Assembly (NCBI GenBank): GCA_946406115.1
Contig: OX291544.1
Location: 34,303,521-34,367,520, forward strand
Direction: 5' to 3'
Length of the DNA: 64,000 bases
Source of the DNA: Apoda limacodes
Lineage: Eukaryota; Arthropoda; Insecta; Lepidoptera; Limacodidae
Shown: piece by piece, positions 1-10,981 of the stretch
Numbering within the stretch: the stretch's first letter is position 1
Layout of the letters: each line of letters begins with the position of its first letter
Made by a program: the position numbers and the translations under genes
The notes under the pieces: generated by a model
What the model was told of the DNA's origin: nothing
Databases searched by the model: none
The model's input: only the letters and a program-made list of their open reading frames with translations

Positions 1-466
1 CGTATGTAGCGTGATTTCGCGCGCAATATTATTTTGTTGCGGCGAACGTTGTCATTTGAAAACATAACTCGCAGGTACGTGAGTATGTTTACCAAAAAAT
101 GTTTCGATTCGCTTGTATTACCTGATACCAACGTTAATAATGGTAAGACTGCTGAATGCGATTCTGGTTATTACACTTTTTTTACATTCTTGTTGATTCA
201 TTTTTAAATTCAAAGGCGCTGCAATACATGCATGATTTTCCTAATTTTCCAATACAGACGCTTGGATAAAGATTGTAATCGTAATAACGATTTTCATTCA
301 GCGTTCACTCCAAGATTTAAATCAAGGTATAGTGAGCGTCTAGATAGAGCAATGCGTACTCGAGTGGTTTCCAGTCTTGCCTCCTGCTGAATATCTCCTT
401 TAGATAAACGGGTACGTACTCAAACTCGGCGTGCAGACTTCTAGCTGAACGTCTGTTTCAGACCAA
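1..466. other. No gene recognised
   Basis: I see no extended coding frame, tRNA or recognisable repeat terminus in this AT-rich stretch. It runs into the 33-bp minisatellite that follows. Confidence 0.4.
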
Positions 467-590
467 CGAACTTCAGCAGTGCGTACGGTTTCAGATGAAC
501 GAACTTGAGCAATGCGTACTGTGTCAAGCGAACGAACTTGAGCAGTGCGTACTGTTTCAGACGAACGAACTTGAGCAGTGCGTACTCGGA
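467..590. repeat. 33-bp minisatellite, about 3.75 copies
   Basis: Units start at 467, 500, 533 and 566, each beginning cgaactt(g/c)agca. Because 33 is divisible by three, the array stays open as an 11-residue periodic peptide on both strands. There is no initiation context or homologous protein, so I do not call a gene. Copies differ by a few substitutions, which suggests moderate age. Confidence 0.85.
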
Positions 591-1649
591 CGATTTCCAA
601 TCTTACTTCCTGTCACTCATTGGTTTCTTAAGCTCTTGATGTATTTTTACGTTGTGCTTGAGTTGTCGATCAGACAATCGCTCTTTGGTTCGGTGGTATA
701 GTTGATGTTCCGACAATTAATACTAATTATTATTATAGAACTCGGGTCTTAACGCGATGCACGTAAGTACGTATACGTAAACGTACCTGTATTGGGTGCC
801 AACGTTTCGACAAGGATTGCACCTTATCGTGGTCACGACTATACTGTACAGTACTGTACAGTAATGAGTGCAAAACGCGAAAGTTTAAAATTAATTAATA
901 CTAATGTTCACCACTGTTACAAATTCACAATAAGTCACACATTTGACAGCAAATACTTTAAATTCCGGGTGCTAAGACGACGTAAAACATCATTGATATA
1001 TGTACATATGTATAAATAAATAAATGTAGATAAAAAAAAATGTTTGTACTCTATGCGGTGCTAAACCATCACATGAATAATTTTATACCTTTAAACGAGC
1101 ACTTTTGTATATTAATATTGCAATTAGTCTTTTGTAACCTTGTATTATATTTTTCATGTCAGATTAAATCTTGTAAATCAGCGATTGAATTTCTATTATT
1201 TGCAATTTTATCTCCTTGCAAATTATTTGAGTTGTTTATTCTTTGACTCACTTTCAATGTCGATTTTACTCATTACATCTTTGTGTTTATTATTTGACAT
1301 TAAATTGAGAGGATTATTTATAGAAAGCGTTTCTAAACTTTTTTTATATTCCTTTGATTTATTATTAGTTCTTTAATTATTTTTTTCATTCTAAATAATT
1401 TCTTGTCTCTACACCGCAATTTTACAGATGTTGAAATTTGAATACAATAATAATGAAACCACATTTAATACAGCCACTGTTTACATTGGATACTATATTG
1501 CACTTTAATATTATTTTATTACTGCAGTGTTCACAGATATCACTTTTCTGTACATCCCTTCTCTTCTGGGTATCCATTAACCACAGAAGTGGCAATAATA
1601 TTTGATTAATTAATGTTTGATTTTTGGCGTTTCGCCCATTAGTTTTTTT
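591..1649. other. AT-rich DNA, no gene recognised
   Basis: Short ORFs here are low-complexity (Phe/Leu/Ile-rich translations of AT-rich DNA) with no family resemblance. I see nothing supportable. Confidence 0.4.
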
Positions 1650-2001
1650 TTTCCAATACCACTTAGGTGGCAAACAAGATTGCGGTCCGCCTGATGGTAA
1701 GCGGTCACCGTAGCCGATGGACCCTTGCAACACCAAACTCTCAAAACATCTTTCGTGAAGAATCTCATGTAGTCCTTAGAAAAACCTTGTCAGGAAGCTC
1801 ATTCCACAGCTCAAGCGTTCACGGGAGGAAGTTTCTCTGAAACCGCACTGTACGCGACCATTTTGATTCTAAAGTGTGAGAATGAATTCCCTGCCGATGG
1901 CAAGCGCTGCGATGGTAGAAAGTAGCCGTGGGCAAATTTCAGACAATTCCTCAGAACACATCCCATTGTACAAGCCGTAGAACACACACAGACAGGCAAA
2001 G
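1650..2001 (-). mobile_element. Non-LTR retrotransposon 3' fragment (family A)
   Basis: The segment is the reverse complement of the end of a LINE ORF2 and its 3' UTR. The hallmark 3' UTR text (gcctgatggtaagcggtcac on the plus strand) also occurs near 43040, 55985, 56685 and, with small changes, 15290. The coding part gives the ORF2 C-terminal motif FRRNFLP and the region around CFYGLYNGMC with frame breaks. It is a 5'-truncated, decayed copy. It stops exactly at position 2001, where the copia LTR begins, so the copia element inserted into it. The clade (jockey/CR1 group) is inferred, not computed. Confidence 0.75.
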
Positions 2002-2185
2002 TGAAGTTAATGAAAATACTAGTTTTATAAGTACTTTTGTTGTAAAGATTATTTAAATAATTAACAATTTTATTAGCAAGGTGAACGACCTGACACATCG
2101 CGCGACCACAGAGCAAAGAGAGAGAAAACAAAGAAAAAATTAGGTTGCTTTACTTCTGCGCGACAATGTTCATTTCATTGCATCA
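2002..2185 (-). repeat. Copia 3' LTR (184 bp)
   Basis: On the minus strand it begins TGATGCAATG after the purine tract aagggagga and ends TTAACTTCA. The inner 135 bp are nearly identical to 9157-9293. The boundary at 2002 is fixed by the matching sequence beside the primer binding site in the other LTR. Confidence 0.85.
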
Positions 2186-2208
2186 TCCTCCCTTAAACAT
2201 AGTCCCAT

Positions 2209-3195
2209 CTTGCAGGAACATTACATCAACTTGGATTGTGGGGTTGCTTTAGTCAGCATGTCAGCAACCATCTCTCCAGTGTTCACATACTGCACCTCAA
2301 TCTTGTTTTCATTGATTTTGTCTCTCACAAAATGGTGCCGGACATCTATATGTTTAGTCCTGTAATTATACCCATCAGTGCCTGAAAGTTTAATACAGCT
2401 TTGATTATTGCAGTATATAACAATTTTTTTATGTTTGAAGTGTGGCCAAAAATCTTCTAAAAGTTGTTTAAGGCAAAGCGCTTCTTGGGTACAAGCAGAC
2501 AAAGACATGTATTCAGCCTCTGTCGTTGACAATGCAACAGTAGGTTGGCGCTTCGAATTCCAACATATGGATCCTCCCTGAAAGATAAAAGTATAGCCAG
2601 TACATAAGCGTCTGTCATCTTCAGAACTAGCCAACTCAGCATCGCAATAGGCATGAGCTATATTTTTTTTTTTGCATTGTTTGTAAGTTAATCTATAGTT
2701 TTCAGTTCATTTTAAATATCTCAATACACGTTTCAAAGTAGTCCAGTGTTTCATTTTTGGTTTATTATTGTATTTACTTAGATAATTTATAATATAACTA
2801 ATATCTGGTCTTGTCCCTTGAGATAAATAGAGAAGACATCCAATTATTTCTTGGTAGGGAATATTCCTCAATATTGCATCTTCTTCGCCAGTCGAATTTA
2901 GCTTCGTAAGAGGATCTATTGGTGTCTTGACAAGTTTACAATCTGACATACCATATTAATGTAATATATTTCTTTTGATCAATATACATGACACCATTTT
3001 CTCTGTCTCTTGTTACATGAAGTCCAATATAGTATTTTAAATCTCCCATATTTTTCATACTAAATTTTTACTTAGTTTTTTTATCACATAATCTTTTGTT
3101 GATTTGCAGTTTGTGAATTAAATCAAATCGTCAACATAAATTGCCAAAAATGTAATATTGTTTGTTCGGTATTCGAACTGATACAAAAAATAATA
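2209..3195 (-). pseudogene. Copia reverse transcriptase C-terminal half and RNase H
   Basis: On the minus strand, near 3150-3120, the RT catalytic motif reads AIYVDDLI and is followed by a stop. Downstream come the copia connection segment (LSQGTRPDISY at about 2825-2795) and RNase H, with motifs STTEAEYMSLS (about 2530) and TKHIDVRHHF near 2340. It ends with the copia-typical MLTKATP. The frame changes between 2940 and 3120 and again at about 2640-2700. The RT part N-terminal to YFLYQFEYR was separated by the BEL insertion. RNase H residues look intact but the gene is non-functional. Confidence 0.9.
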
Positions 3196-3441
3196 TATAT
3201 TTTTACTTATCAATCTGATTGGTGTCAAAACACCAATAAACTATTTTACACAATTTCACATCTTTATATTAATTTAACAAACTCCAGCACCGTTCAAGAA
3301 CATTAATTGGTACTTCGAAGTCTTCAGGAATATCTAGTGTTATATATTTTACAAGCTTGGACATATTCCAAAAATATTTCACGCTAAAACATACGGCCTT
3401 CAACAGACGACTTAATGGCAAACAATGAAAATTAAGCCCAA

Positions 3442-4959
3442 ATGGCTAAGGAACTTGAAGATTTTATGCAAATACGCACTAACTATAAAAGGAAACTGAC
3501 TAGGATACACAACTTTGTTTTCGACGTGAGTAACCACAGTTTTCATAATGAATTAGAGATCCGCTTAGAACAACTGAAACCAATTTTAGAAAAGTTCGAG
3601 GAAATTCAAATCAAAATTGAAACCTTGCAAAACTCTGATGACAGAGACGACACCAAAATACAAAAATTCGAAGAAAAATATTATTCTACACGAGCTATAC
3701 TCAAAATATTGTTAGAAAAATCTGAAAAAAAATGTTCAGCACAACAAAATTCATTAAACATGCAAGATCTTCGGGGAACTTCCGTGCGTCAGCTCCAGCT
3801 TCCTCAACTGAGCATACCAACGTTTGCGGGACAAATAACGCAAAGGACAAACTTCAAGAATCTTTTTATTTCTATCGTCGACAAGAATGATTCCATCAGC
3901 AAGATCGAAAAATTACATTATCTCAAGACTTTAGTACGGGGCGAGGCAGGTGACCTGATTTCGTCGTTATTAGTCACAGAAGAAAATCATGACAACGTCT
4001 TACAGATTTTAATCAAGCAGTATGAAAATAAACAAATATTAGTAAATCATCATCTCCGGAATATTGTAAGCTATCCCACTATTACTAAATTTAATTTAAA
4101 AACATTTTTTAGTCACATTGCAGCAAAACTTAGATTCGATAAATTCCTTAAAAGTAGATACGTAGGAACTTATGATGATATTCCTTATCTGTTAAAGTTA
4201 GATGGTTAATTGAGAGCTTCTTGGGAACTTAATCGGCAGTCACATGAATTACCTAAACTGACTGAATTTATAGACTATTTGTCCCATCGCTCTATAGCTT
4301 TCGAATTACTTAACGACAAACAATTATGCAATAATTCGACTAGGTTCGGTCAATCTCTTCAAACTTTTAGCTCTCAGAAAGTATCTCATTTGTCAACAGC
4401 TGACATTATATGTATTATTTGTAAAAGTAATCATGAACTTTACAGATGTGAGGAGTTTTTAAAATTAAGCCCTCAACAGAGAAGTGAATTTGGAAAAGGT
4501 AATAATCTATGCTACAATTGTTTAAAACCTTACACTGCTACACATAAGTGCTAAAAAATCTCTTGCAATATTTGCAAGCGCAAGCATCACAGTACTCTTC
4601 ACATGAATACATATTACCCTATAAATAAGTCAGAGCTTGTAGGACAGGCTGAACAAAATTGTATATCTCTTCAAGTCACTGACAATCATGATAGTCAGCC
4701 TGAACAAGTGGATGTCCAAGTTTTAGCATCTCCAACAACTCTGGTCGCTAGCCAGAATGTACCAACAGGTACAGTTTTGCTCTGCACAGCTGTCGTGAAG
4801 ATACGGACACAACATAGAGATTGGGTAACAGCTCGTATTTTGTTAGATTTTGGCAGTGAGGTAAATTTTATCACAAAGGGTCTAGCCGAACGTATCGGGG
4901 CAACGACTTCAGACAAAAAATTTACTGTTCATGGAATTGGAAACATTCCTTGGAGATAA
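3442..4959 (+). pseudogene. BEL/Pao gag-protease, with in-frame stops
   Basis: One continuous frame starts at an ATG at 3442 and is broken by TAA at 4207 and 4552 and by a final stop at 4957. Residues 1-100 are charged and helical. The Pao-type gag core follows (LPQLSIPTFAG, then the HYLKTLVRGEA motif seen in the DUF1759 family). CX2C zinc knuckles occur at about 4410-4460 and 4520-4600 (CIICKSNHELYRC, CYNCLKPYTATHKC). The aspartic protease motif reads LLDFGSEVNFI near 4845, where the family normally has DSGS, so the catalytic neighbour is mutated. The polyprotein is inactive and derives from a common lepidopteran BEL family. Confidence 0.88.
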
Positions 4960-5285
4960 GTTCACAATTGAACTTATTTAATTATAAACTGGAATGTTTA
5001 TAATTTATTTCTGTTGCCCTACCCCATGCTAAAATCGATATTTCGAAATGGAAAATACCTACTTATTGCAAATTGGCGGATCCATTTTTCTTTATCCCTA
5101 ATAATATTGATATACTAGTAGGTGGACATTTTTTTTTGACATAATACAATTTGAGACCCTTTTCCTAGGTCCACAGTTGCAGCGTGTAATTAACTCTTCA
5201 TTAGGCTGGATTGTGTCAGGTCCAGCAGAGATCTATTTGGCAGAAAACACAGAAGTGATTCTTTGCAAATTTAACACGTTGTTGA

Positions 5286-5642
5286 GATTGTTCTGTCTTC
5301 TCAGGTGGTAAATAAGGCGAAATAATATCTTGAATATAATATAACGAATAAATTTATAAAATAGAATACAGATGTGCATATAATGCGACACACCATTATG
5401 AAAAGATTTTGTATAGTAGCGTCGGCGTCGTTGGCCTATTACAATTAATTTATGTGTGGAAGCAGCGCCCTCTGGTATCTTCTTGTACAAGCTCTTGGTA
5501 TGCTGTGTGCACCACCGGTGAATGATGTGTCCGTATCCATCGCCACATCGACTGTATAATATATTATTGGCGACACCGTTAGATGGCGTCGCCGGTAGAT
5601 GGCATCTATTTCCTAACACACATTATGTTGTGAGGAGCTGCT
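5286..5642. mobile_element. Unidentified ~350-bp insertion in the BEL coding region
   Basis: BEL coding sense is recognisable up to about 5285 (GWIVSGPAEIY, then decaying) and resumes at 5643 with LWTEQDIKAMSS, the usual linker just before RT. The intervening DNA has no BEL similarity. It contains paired short motifs (gcgccctctgg; gatggcgtcgccgg) and could be a SINE, a MITE or a solo LTR. I could not find a clear target duplication or terminal repeat. Confidence 0.5.
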
Positions 5643-6222
5643 TACACGCTTATGGACCGAACAGGATATCAAGGCAATGTCCTCTCTTACTAATGATCAA
5701 CAAAAAAGTGAAGATATTTATCAAAACACTACAACTAGAGATCATACTGGTCGATTTACTGTACATCTACCTATCAATGAAGAAAAGCTACTAAAGGTTG
5801 GCAACTCATTCAATTCAGCATATAAATATCTGTTATCATTGGAAGCCAAATTAAAAAATTATACTTCTCTTAAGGTACAGTATAAATCATTTATTGAAGA
5901 ATATTTGCAATTAGGTCACGCATTTTTAATTGAGAATTTTGCATACACTCCTGGTGAAATTGCATGCTATTTACCGCATCATGCAGTAATTCGTCCTGAG
6001 GCTATCTCTACAAAGTTAAGAGTAGTATTCAACGCGAGTGCAAAAACATCAAGCGGACTTTCTTTAAATGATGTTCAGTACGACTGTCCTGATATCTATA
6101 CATATATAGTAGATATACTTATAAGATTTCGTCTTGTTAAATATGTTTTTTCTACCGATATAATCAAAATGTTTCGGCAAATTAAGATAAATCAGTCACA
6201 AACAATGCTACAGAGAAGTATC
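5643..6222 (+). pseudogene. BEL/Pao reverse transcriptase, N-terminal half
   Basis: The frame 5677-6222 shows consecutive BEL RT landmarks. GRFTVHLPI (about residue 30) precedes RT. YLPHHAVIRP and STKLRVVFNASAKTSSG match the family consensus around the conserved RVVFDAS. STDIIKMFRQI carries the first catalytic Asp (normally ADIEKMF). It stops before the YVDD motif because the copy is truncated where copia sequence resumes. Only about one third of RT is retained. Confidence 0.88.
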
Positions 6223-6680
6223 TAACTTTTTATTCCAGTTACGGCTGGCTTGTTTCAGTCCGTATAAGGATTTCTTTCAAATTCACCTTGTAGAAATGCA
6301 GAAACAGCATCCATGTGAACAATATCCAAATCATATTTTGTAGCTAGTGCCAATAACTATCGGAGTGATGTGTACCTTATATCAGGCGAGTAAACTTCTT
6401 CGTAGTCGATGCCTTTTTTTTGAGCACATCCTTTTATTACTAGCCATGCTTTGTATTTAGCAATGTTTCCTGTTTCGTCCTTTTTTGTTTTGTATACCCA
6501 CTTACATGGTATTGCCTTTTTTAAGATGGCAATTTGTGTGAGTATCCAGGTTTTGTTTTTCATCAATGATTTAAATTCCTCATCCATAGCATGTATCCAT
6601 TGCTGTGAATTTGTACATGATAAAGCCTCTTCTAAACATATTGAATCATTGCATATAGACAAATATGCATAGTACAAATT
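6223..6680 (-). pseudogene. Copia reverse transcriptase N-terminal part
   Basis: On the minus strand from about 6677, ALSCTNSQQWIHAMDEEF is the standard copia RT start, followed by CKWVYKTKKDETG and a degenerate VYSPDIRYTSLR. After a stop it continues with TKYDLDIVHMDAVSAFLQG (first catalytic Asp). It then jumps directly to LYGLKQASR at about 6262-6236, so roughly 35 residues are missing between these motifs. Coding resumes beyond the BEL insert at about 3195. Confidence 0.88.
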
Positions 6681-6980
6681 ATCAAAAGATTCATCGGCAA
6701 CTTCTTCGTTTCGCTTTTCTGATTCCTTGGTCTGAGTGTGATATTGGAATAGCGCTGTTCAATCATGCTATCATCAGCTGTTTCTTCGCTGGGAGGAGTA
6801 TATATTATGTCGTTTGCATCGGATATACTATCCTCTGAGGTAGACTTGTCCGTGTTTTGGATAGGTGTCTCAGCCGTTGACTCACTTCCTAAGTTTCATT
6901 CATTCAGAGTCGGTATTTCTTTCTCAACACTTTGTGTAGCTATTCCTAATTCTGTTGAGATTGCTCATTGATTTGATTTG

Positions 6981-8222
6981 TCATTTGATAGAAGCGGATG
7001 TTGGTCTCAAAAATTCTTCTTCTATACAAACAACATCTCTACTTTTCAAAATTACCTTTTTCTTCATGTTCAATAATCTGAAACCTTTAGTATTTTGACA
7101 ATAGCCAACAAATCTCATTTCAGTAGATTTACAGTCCCATTTCATTCTTAGTTGTTTTGGTACATTAACCATAGCCTTGCAGCCGAATATCTTCATATGG
7201 CTTATGTTGGGTTCTTTATTTGACCACTTCTCTTCTGGTGTAATTTCATTAATCACTCGAGATGGAGATCTATTAATTATGTAGGCTGCTGTTGACACAG
7301 CCTCGGCCCAATAGATCTTCGGTAGATTTGCATCACTGAGCATACATCTGGCTCGTTCTTCAAGCGTTCTATTCTTTCTCTCGCTTAAGCCGTTCTGCTC
7401 AGGTGTGTAGAGTGTTGTGCTTTGATGCTTGATGCCGGAGTCTGAAAGATATTTTTCCAAAATTCTATTACAATATTAGGTCCCGTTATAGGTACTAATA
7501 ATCTTTATTTTTTGTTGTAACTCAGTTTCTACTTCACATTTAAAGTTATGAAATACTGAAGTTATATCAAATTTACTCTTCAGGAAGTATACAAATACTT
7601 TTCTTGAATAGTCGTCAATAAAGGTTATGAAATATTTCGCCCCTCCTAGTGAAGTGCATTCCATCGGGCCACATAGGTCAGAATGGATGACCTCAATCAG
7701 TGAAGTTGCTCTTGAGCCTTCAGTTTTAAAAGGAAGTCTTGTTTGTTTGCCTTGTATACACGGAATACATGTTTTAGTGTCACATTTTGTTATCTTGACC
7801 CCTTTGGCACAAGATTCTAACTTTTTTACATCAACATAATTTAAATGCCCCATTCTACGATGCCATACATCTAAACTTTCAGTGCTATCGGTGGCAGTAA
7901 CAAATGCATCCCCTTTAACAGTGTTAAGTTTGTACATATTGTTTATTAATCTAGCCGTTGCTACCAAATGTTTTTCTTTATTATAGATATCACAACCAGT
8001 ACTATAAAAATTAACTTCACATCTATTTCTTACTAACTGACTGACTGACAATAGGTTGTTGCTGAGGTCTGGTATAAATAAAATATCTCTCACCTGGACT
8101 AGGTTTATATTACCGTCATTACAGCTGAGATTGAAAACCATGGTTCCCATTTTCTGTACAGTAATCGAAGAATTATTGGCCACCTTTATACTTTGTATCG
8201 GAGGTGCTTTGATATCATACAA
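6981..8222 (-). pseudogene. Copia GAG-pre-integrase and integrase
   Basis: Two frames (8222-7476 and 7460-6981) together cover the integrase. They show an HHCC zinc region (HRRMGHLN and then CIPCIQGKQ) and the catalytic core starting HSDLCGPM and FIDDYSRK. The second Asp motif is corrupted (ISTYNGT where the family has RTDNGTEF), with a stop right after it. The catalytic Glu region is intact (PEQNGLSERKNRT). The copia integrase tail follows (NISHMKIFGCKA, FVGYCQNTKGFR). From 6980 to 6680 an acidic linker to RT is recognisable in broken frames. Confidence 0.9.
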
Positions 8223-8230
8223 CCAATCAT

Positions 8231-9018
8231 CTTCTTGTCATGTGCATAGATGCACCCGAGTCCACATACCAGTTGCAGTCGTCCATCGTAGTATAGGCTG
8301 AAGAAACTGCAGAATAGTTTTTATTAACATTTGCATTTACCTTTCTTTTATAGAAACATTTTTTACTTAAATGTCCGTATTTGTTACAGTTATATTAACG
8401 GGGTCCACGGGGTTTATTTTAGGGGCTATTATTCATTTTTTGCGGAATTTCTATGTTTAGTGTATAATGCAGTAGTGTCAGATTCATTCCTGACTTCTTG
8501 TAATAACTTGGTTTTAATGGAATGTGCACAAATTTTTATACCGGAGCTTTCTAAACCCATTATCGGTTTATATTGGTCTGGCAAACTGGCTTACATTAAA
8601 GTCCAAGCCATTCACCGTCAACCTTAAAACCTAAGTTTCTCAGTTTGTGTGTAGTTGTAACTATTTTATTTACATATTCCTCAATGTTACTACAACTATC
8701 TAGGTTTGTGTTAATGAGATCACGAAATAAGGCTACTTTCCTGTTGAATCCGGAGTCTTCAAACGCTGACTGAAGTTTGAGCCATAATTCCTTTGCACTT
8801 TGTGCCTCTTCTATCTGATGATAATTGCTTGGTTCAACAAGGAGAATTTGCTTGCTTTTCACTTTAATATCCTTCTTAGGATCTACGGTTTCCTTGCTGT
8901 TTGGGTCCACACATGACCATAATTCCTCATGCTCTAAATATGACTTAACAGCAAATTTCCAATTATTGTAATTGTCCCTTCCGGTCAGTTTATCAATGTG
9001 CACGGTGTTAATCGACAT
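8231..9018 (-). pseudogene. Copia gag and protease active site
   Basis: Gag most plausibly starts at the ATG at 9018 (MSINTVHIDKLTG), about 125 bp inside the primer binding site. It contains the UBN2-type gag core (NYNNWKFAVKSYLEHEELW; AKELWLKLQSAFEDSG). A CCHC knuckle, CNKYGHLSKKC, is near 8390-8350. The protease motif WYVDSGASMHMT is at about 8267-8230. The middle (8595-8400) is frameshifted. It is degenerate but clearly copia. Confidence 0.88.
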
Positions 9019-9144
9019 TGCTTCGGAAACTGATAGGTTTTTAGCTGAATTGTTCTGAAAAAAAATAGCGCGGCGTCCTAAACTCACTTTACGCAACGCT
9101 GTACTTTTCGGAAAACTACACTTTTATAAAATTTTCATATGGGA

Positions 9145-9156
9145 AGGCCCATAACC
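9145..9156 (-). other. Copia primer binding site
   Basis: The minus strand reads GGTTATGGGCCT immediately after the LTR end (TTAACTTCA). This matches the Drosophila copia type of primer site, which is complementary to an internal part of initiator tRNA-Met. It fixes the inner LTR boundary at 9157. Confidence 0.8.
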
Positions 9157-9293
9157 TGAAGTTAATGAAAATACTAGTTTTATAAGTACTTTTATTATAA
9201 AGATTATTTAAATAATTAACAATTTTATTAGCAAGGTGAACGACCTGACACATCGCGCGACCATAGAGCAAAGAGAGAGAAAACAAAGAAAAA
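9157..9293 (-). repeat. Copia 5' LTR, U3 truncated
   Basis: Nearly identical to 2002-2138, with only a few substitutions seen. Similarity ends at about 9293, so the outer 47 bp (U3 start) are missing and replaced by a different tandem repeat. The truncation removes the expected terminal TG and any target duplication. Confidence 0.82.
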
Positions 9294-9500
9294 ACGTAGG
9301 AACAGATCATAAAACTTTCTACAATTAATAGCCCTAGCAGGGACTTTAGTCTTCTGAAAAAACGTAGGGCCAGATCACAAAACTTTCTACAATTAATAAC
9401 CCTAGGAGGGACTTTACCTTTACCCTCCTGACAAAACATAGGGCCAGATCACAAAACTTTCTACAGTTAATAACCCTAGGAGGGACTTTACCCTCTTGGA
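9294..9500. repeat. Tandem repeat, three copies of 68-73 bp
   Basis: Units start near 9294, 9361 and 9434 and share the core cagatca(t/c)aaaactttctac followed by a(g/c)gagggactttac. They directly abut the broken copia LTR. I find no coding sense. Confidence 0.8.
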
Positions 9501-10981
9501 AAAATGCACGCCCTGGCCCACCAAACTCGTCTTATATATCTTTTTTATAAAATTATATTCCTTTTCAAATTTGCAACTCCTTGCGATTCAGAAAAAAATT
9601 CTTCGTTGCATTAAGGACTATTTAAGTCTATCGGCCATACTCAGAAAGCTTCATTAACTTAGGGCTAATGAATAATTAGTTAATGCACATTAACTTGGTG
9701 AAGTATGGTCCACGCTCAGAGTCAAAATAAGGCTCGTCGTTAATTAATGAAAAGAGTAGTGTGGGTACCGATGCATCGTAACATCGATTAGTCATCGATG
9801 TTGCTTGTTGTAAATAATCGAATCTCTGAAATTACATTATTTTATATTTTATACACTTTTTCTCATTGAAAACATATAACTTACTTGTAGATTTGTCACT
9901 TTTATATAAATGCATTTAAGATAGGTTTTGAACAGTGAAACCTATTTTTACTAACTTACTGTTTGTGGTTTTCCAATATCTTGTAAAATATTTTTATTAA
10001 TTAGAAATCTTTTTTGAAACCATTTGTATGAAAAACTAGAATCCTGTATAACTTTTGAACTATAAAATTTAATAGAAAACTGGCACACTGCACACCTAGA
10101 TATTTATTACTAGAATATGTCTTCAAAGTTTCGTGTATTTGCAAGTGTCAAAAATAAGTGAGAAATTCGTTTGTATAAAGCACACTGAGAGGCGCTCCGA
10201 ATCATATTCTCTTAATATCACCCATTAGGATGATATTTTCAGTATATATCTCTGTATTTGGGAGGGAAACTTGGAAGTAATTTACTACTAGTAAGGAAAT
10301 TTCTTTGATATCAAAATTTATTTAATTTTTTACAAAAACTATTACATCGTCATTTTGTATTGGGTTGATTTTGAAGAGGTATCATTTGGTATTTTATGAT
10401 GAGATTCGTGAAATTTTATACGACATTCTGTCAGAATTAACAGCTCAAAATTTTTATTAAGCAACTATAAATTAAGCAATAGCTGGTCACTATTTTGTGG
10501 ATACTGCGGATATTTAGAGAGATAAGTGTCAAAGCGCCATCTATGTTGATAAATTGCCGACAAGTGTTATAATTTTCTGTTGAGACTGTTCATCATTGTT
10601 ATTTAAGTAAGTATCATATTGCTTTATAAAATTCAATTTTCATTTCTTTTAACTCAATTTTAATATCGACATTAACATATCTAAAATATCTTAAAGAATC
10701 TAGAATATCTTAAATGGGTAGGATATCATGGATCTGTTTAGTCGTAGAAATCAGATTATATGATTTTAAATTAAAAATTTTGGTAATAAATATGGGAAAC
10801 TGGGATTAATACAACACAGTAATTATTTTAGTAATTCATACCATAGTCTTAATACTGTCAAGAGTATTATTTTGTTTGATTTGTATGTTTGCTAATATAA
10901 AACATGTAGGCACTACGAGATATATCTCTAGAGTTTCATTTTAGGATTGTTTTATAAAAATAACAAAAAAACAGACTTTTG
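9501..10981. other. AT-rich DNA without recognised genes
   Basis: No coding frame longer than background. An imperfect inverted repeat (about 9630-9710, centred on a run of ttaact motifs) could be a remnant of a small DNA transposon. Otherwise I see nothing to annotate. Confidence 0.4.

Larger units (their letters stand above)
3200..6222 (+). mobile_element. BEL/Pao LTR-retrotransposon fragment nested in copia
   Basis: A plus-strand gag-protease-RT segment lies between the two halves of the minus-strand copia RT. Its 3' edge is sharp. BEL RT coding stops at about 6222, and from 6223 the minus strand reads copia RT (LYGLKQASR). The 5' edge lies near 3200-3240, where a short perfect hairpin (ttggtgt caaa acaccaa, 3220-3237) sits. 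No BEL LTR could be identified on either side, so the insert is 3'-truncated in RT and probably lacks a 3' LTR. It is itself interrupted at 5286-5642. Confidence 0.75.
2002..9293 (-). mobile_element. Degenerate Ty1/copia LTR retrotransposon, interrupted
   Basis: Read on the minus strand, the order is 5' LTR (9157-9293, truncated), primer binding site, gag with a CCHC knuckle, protease (DSGAS), integrase, reverse transcriptase (YVDD), RNase H, a purine-rich tract near 2186-2197, and 3' LTR (2002-2185). This gag-PR-IN-RT-RH order defines the copia superfamily. The reading frame is broken by several stops and frameshifts, the RT carries an internal deletion, and a BEL/Pao fragment occupies about 3200-6222. 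The element is dead. No target duplication can be checked because the outer end of the right LTR is missing. Confidence 0.9.
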
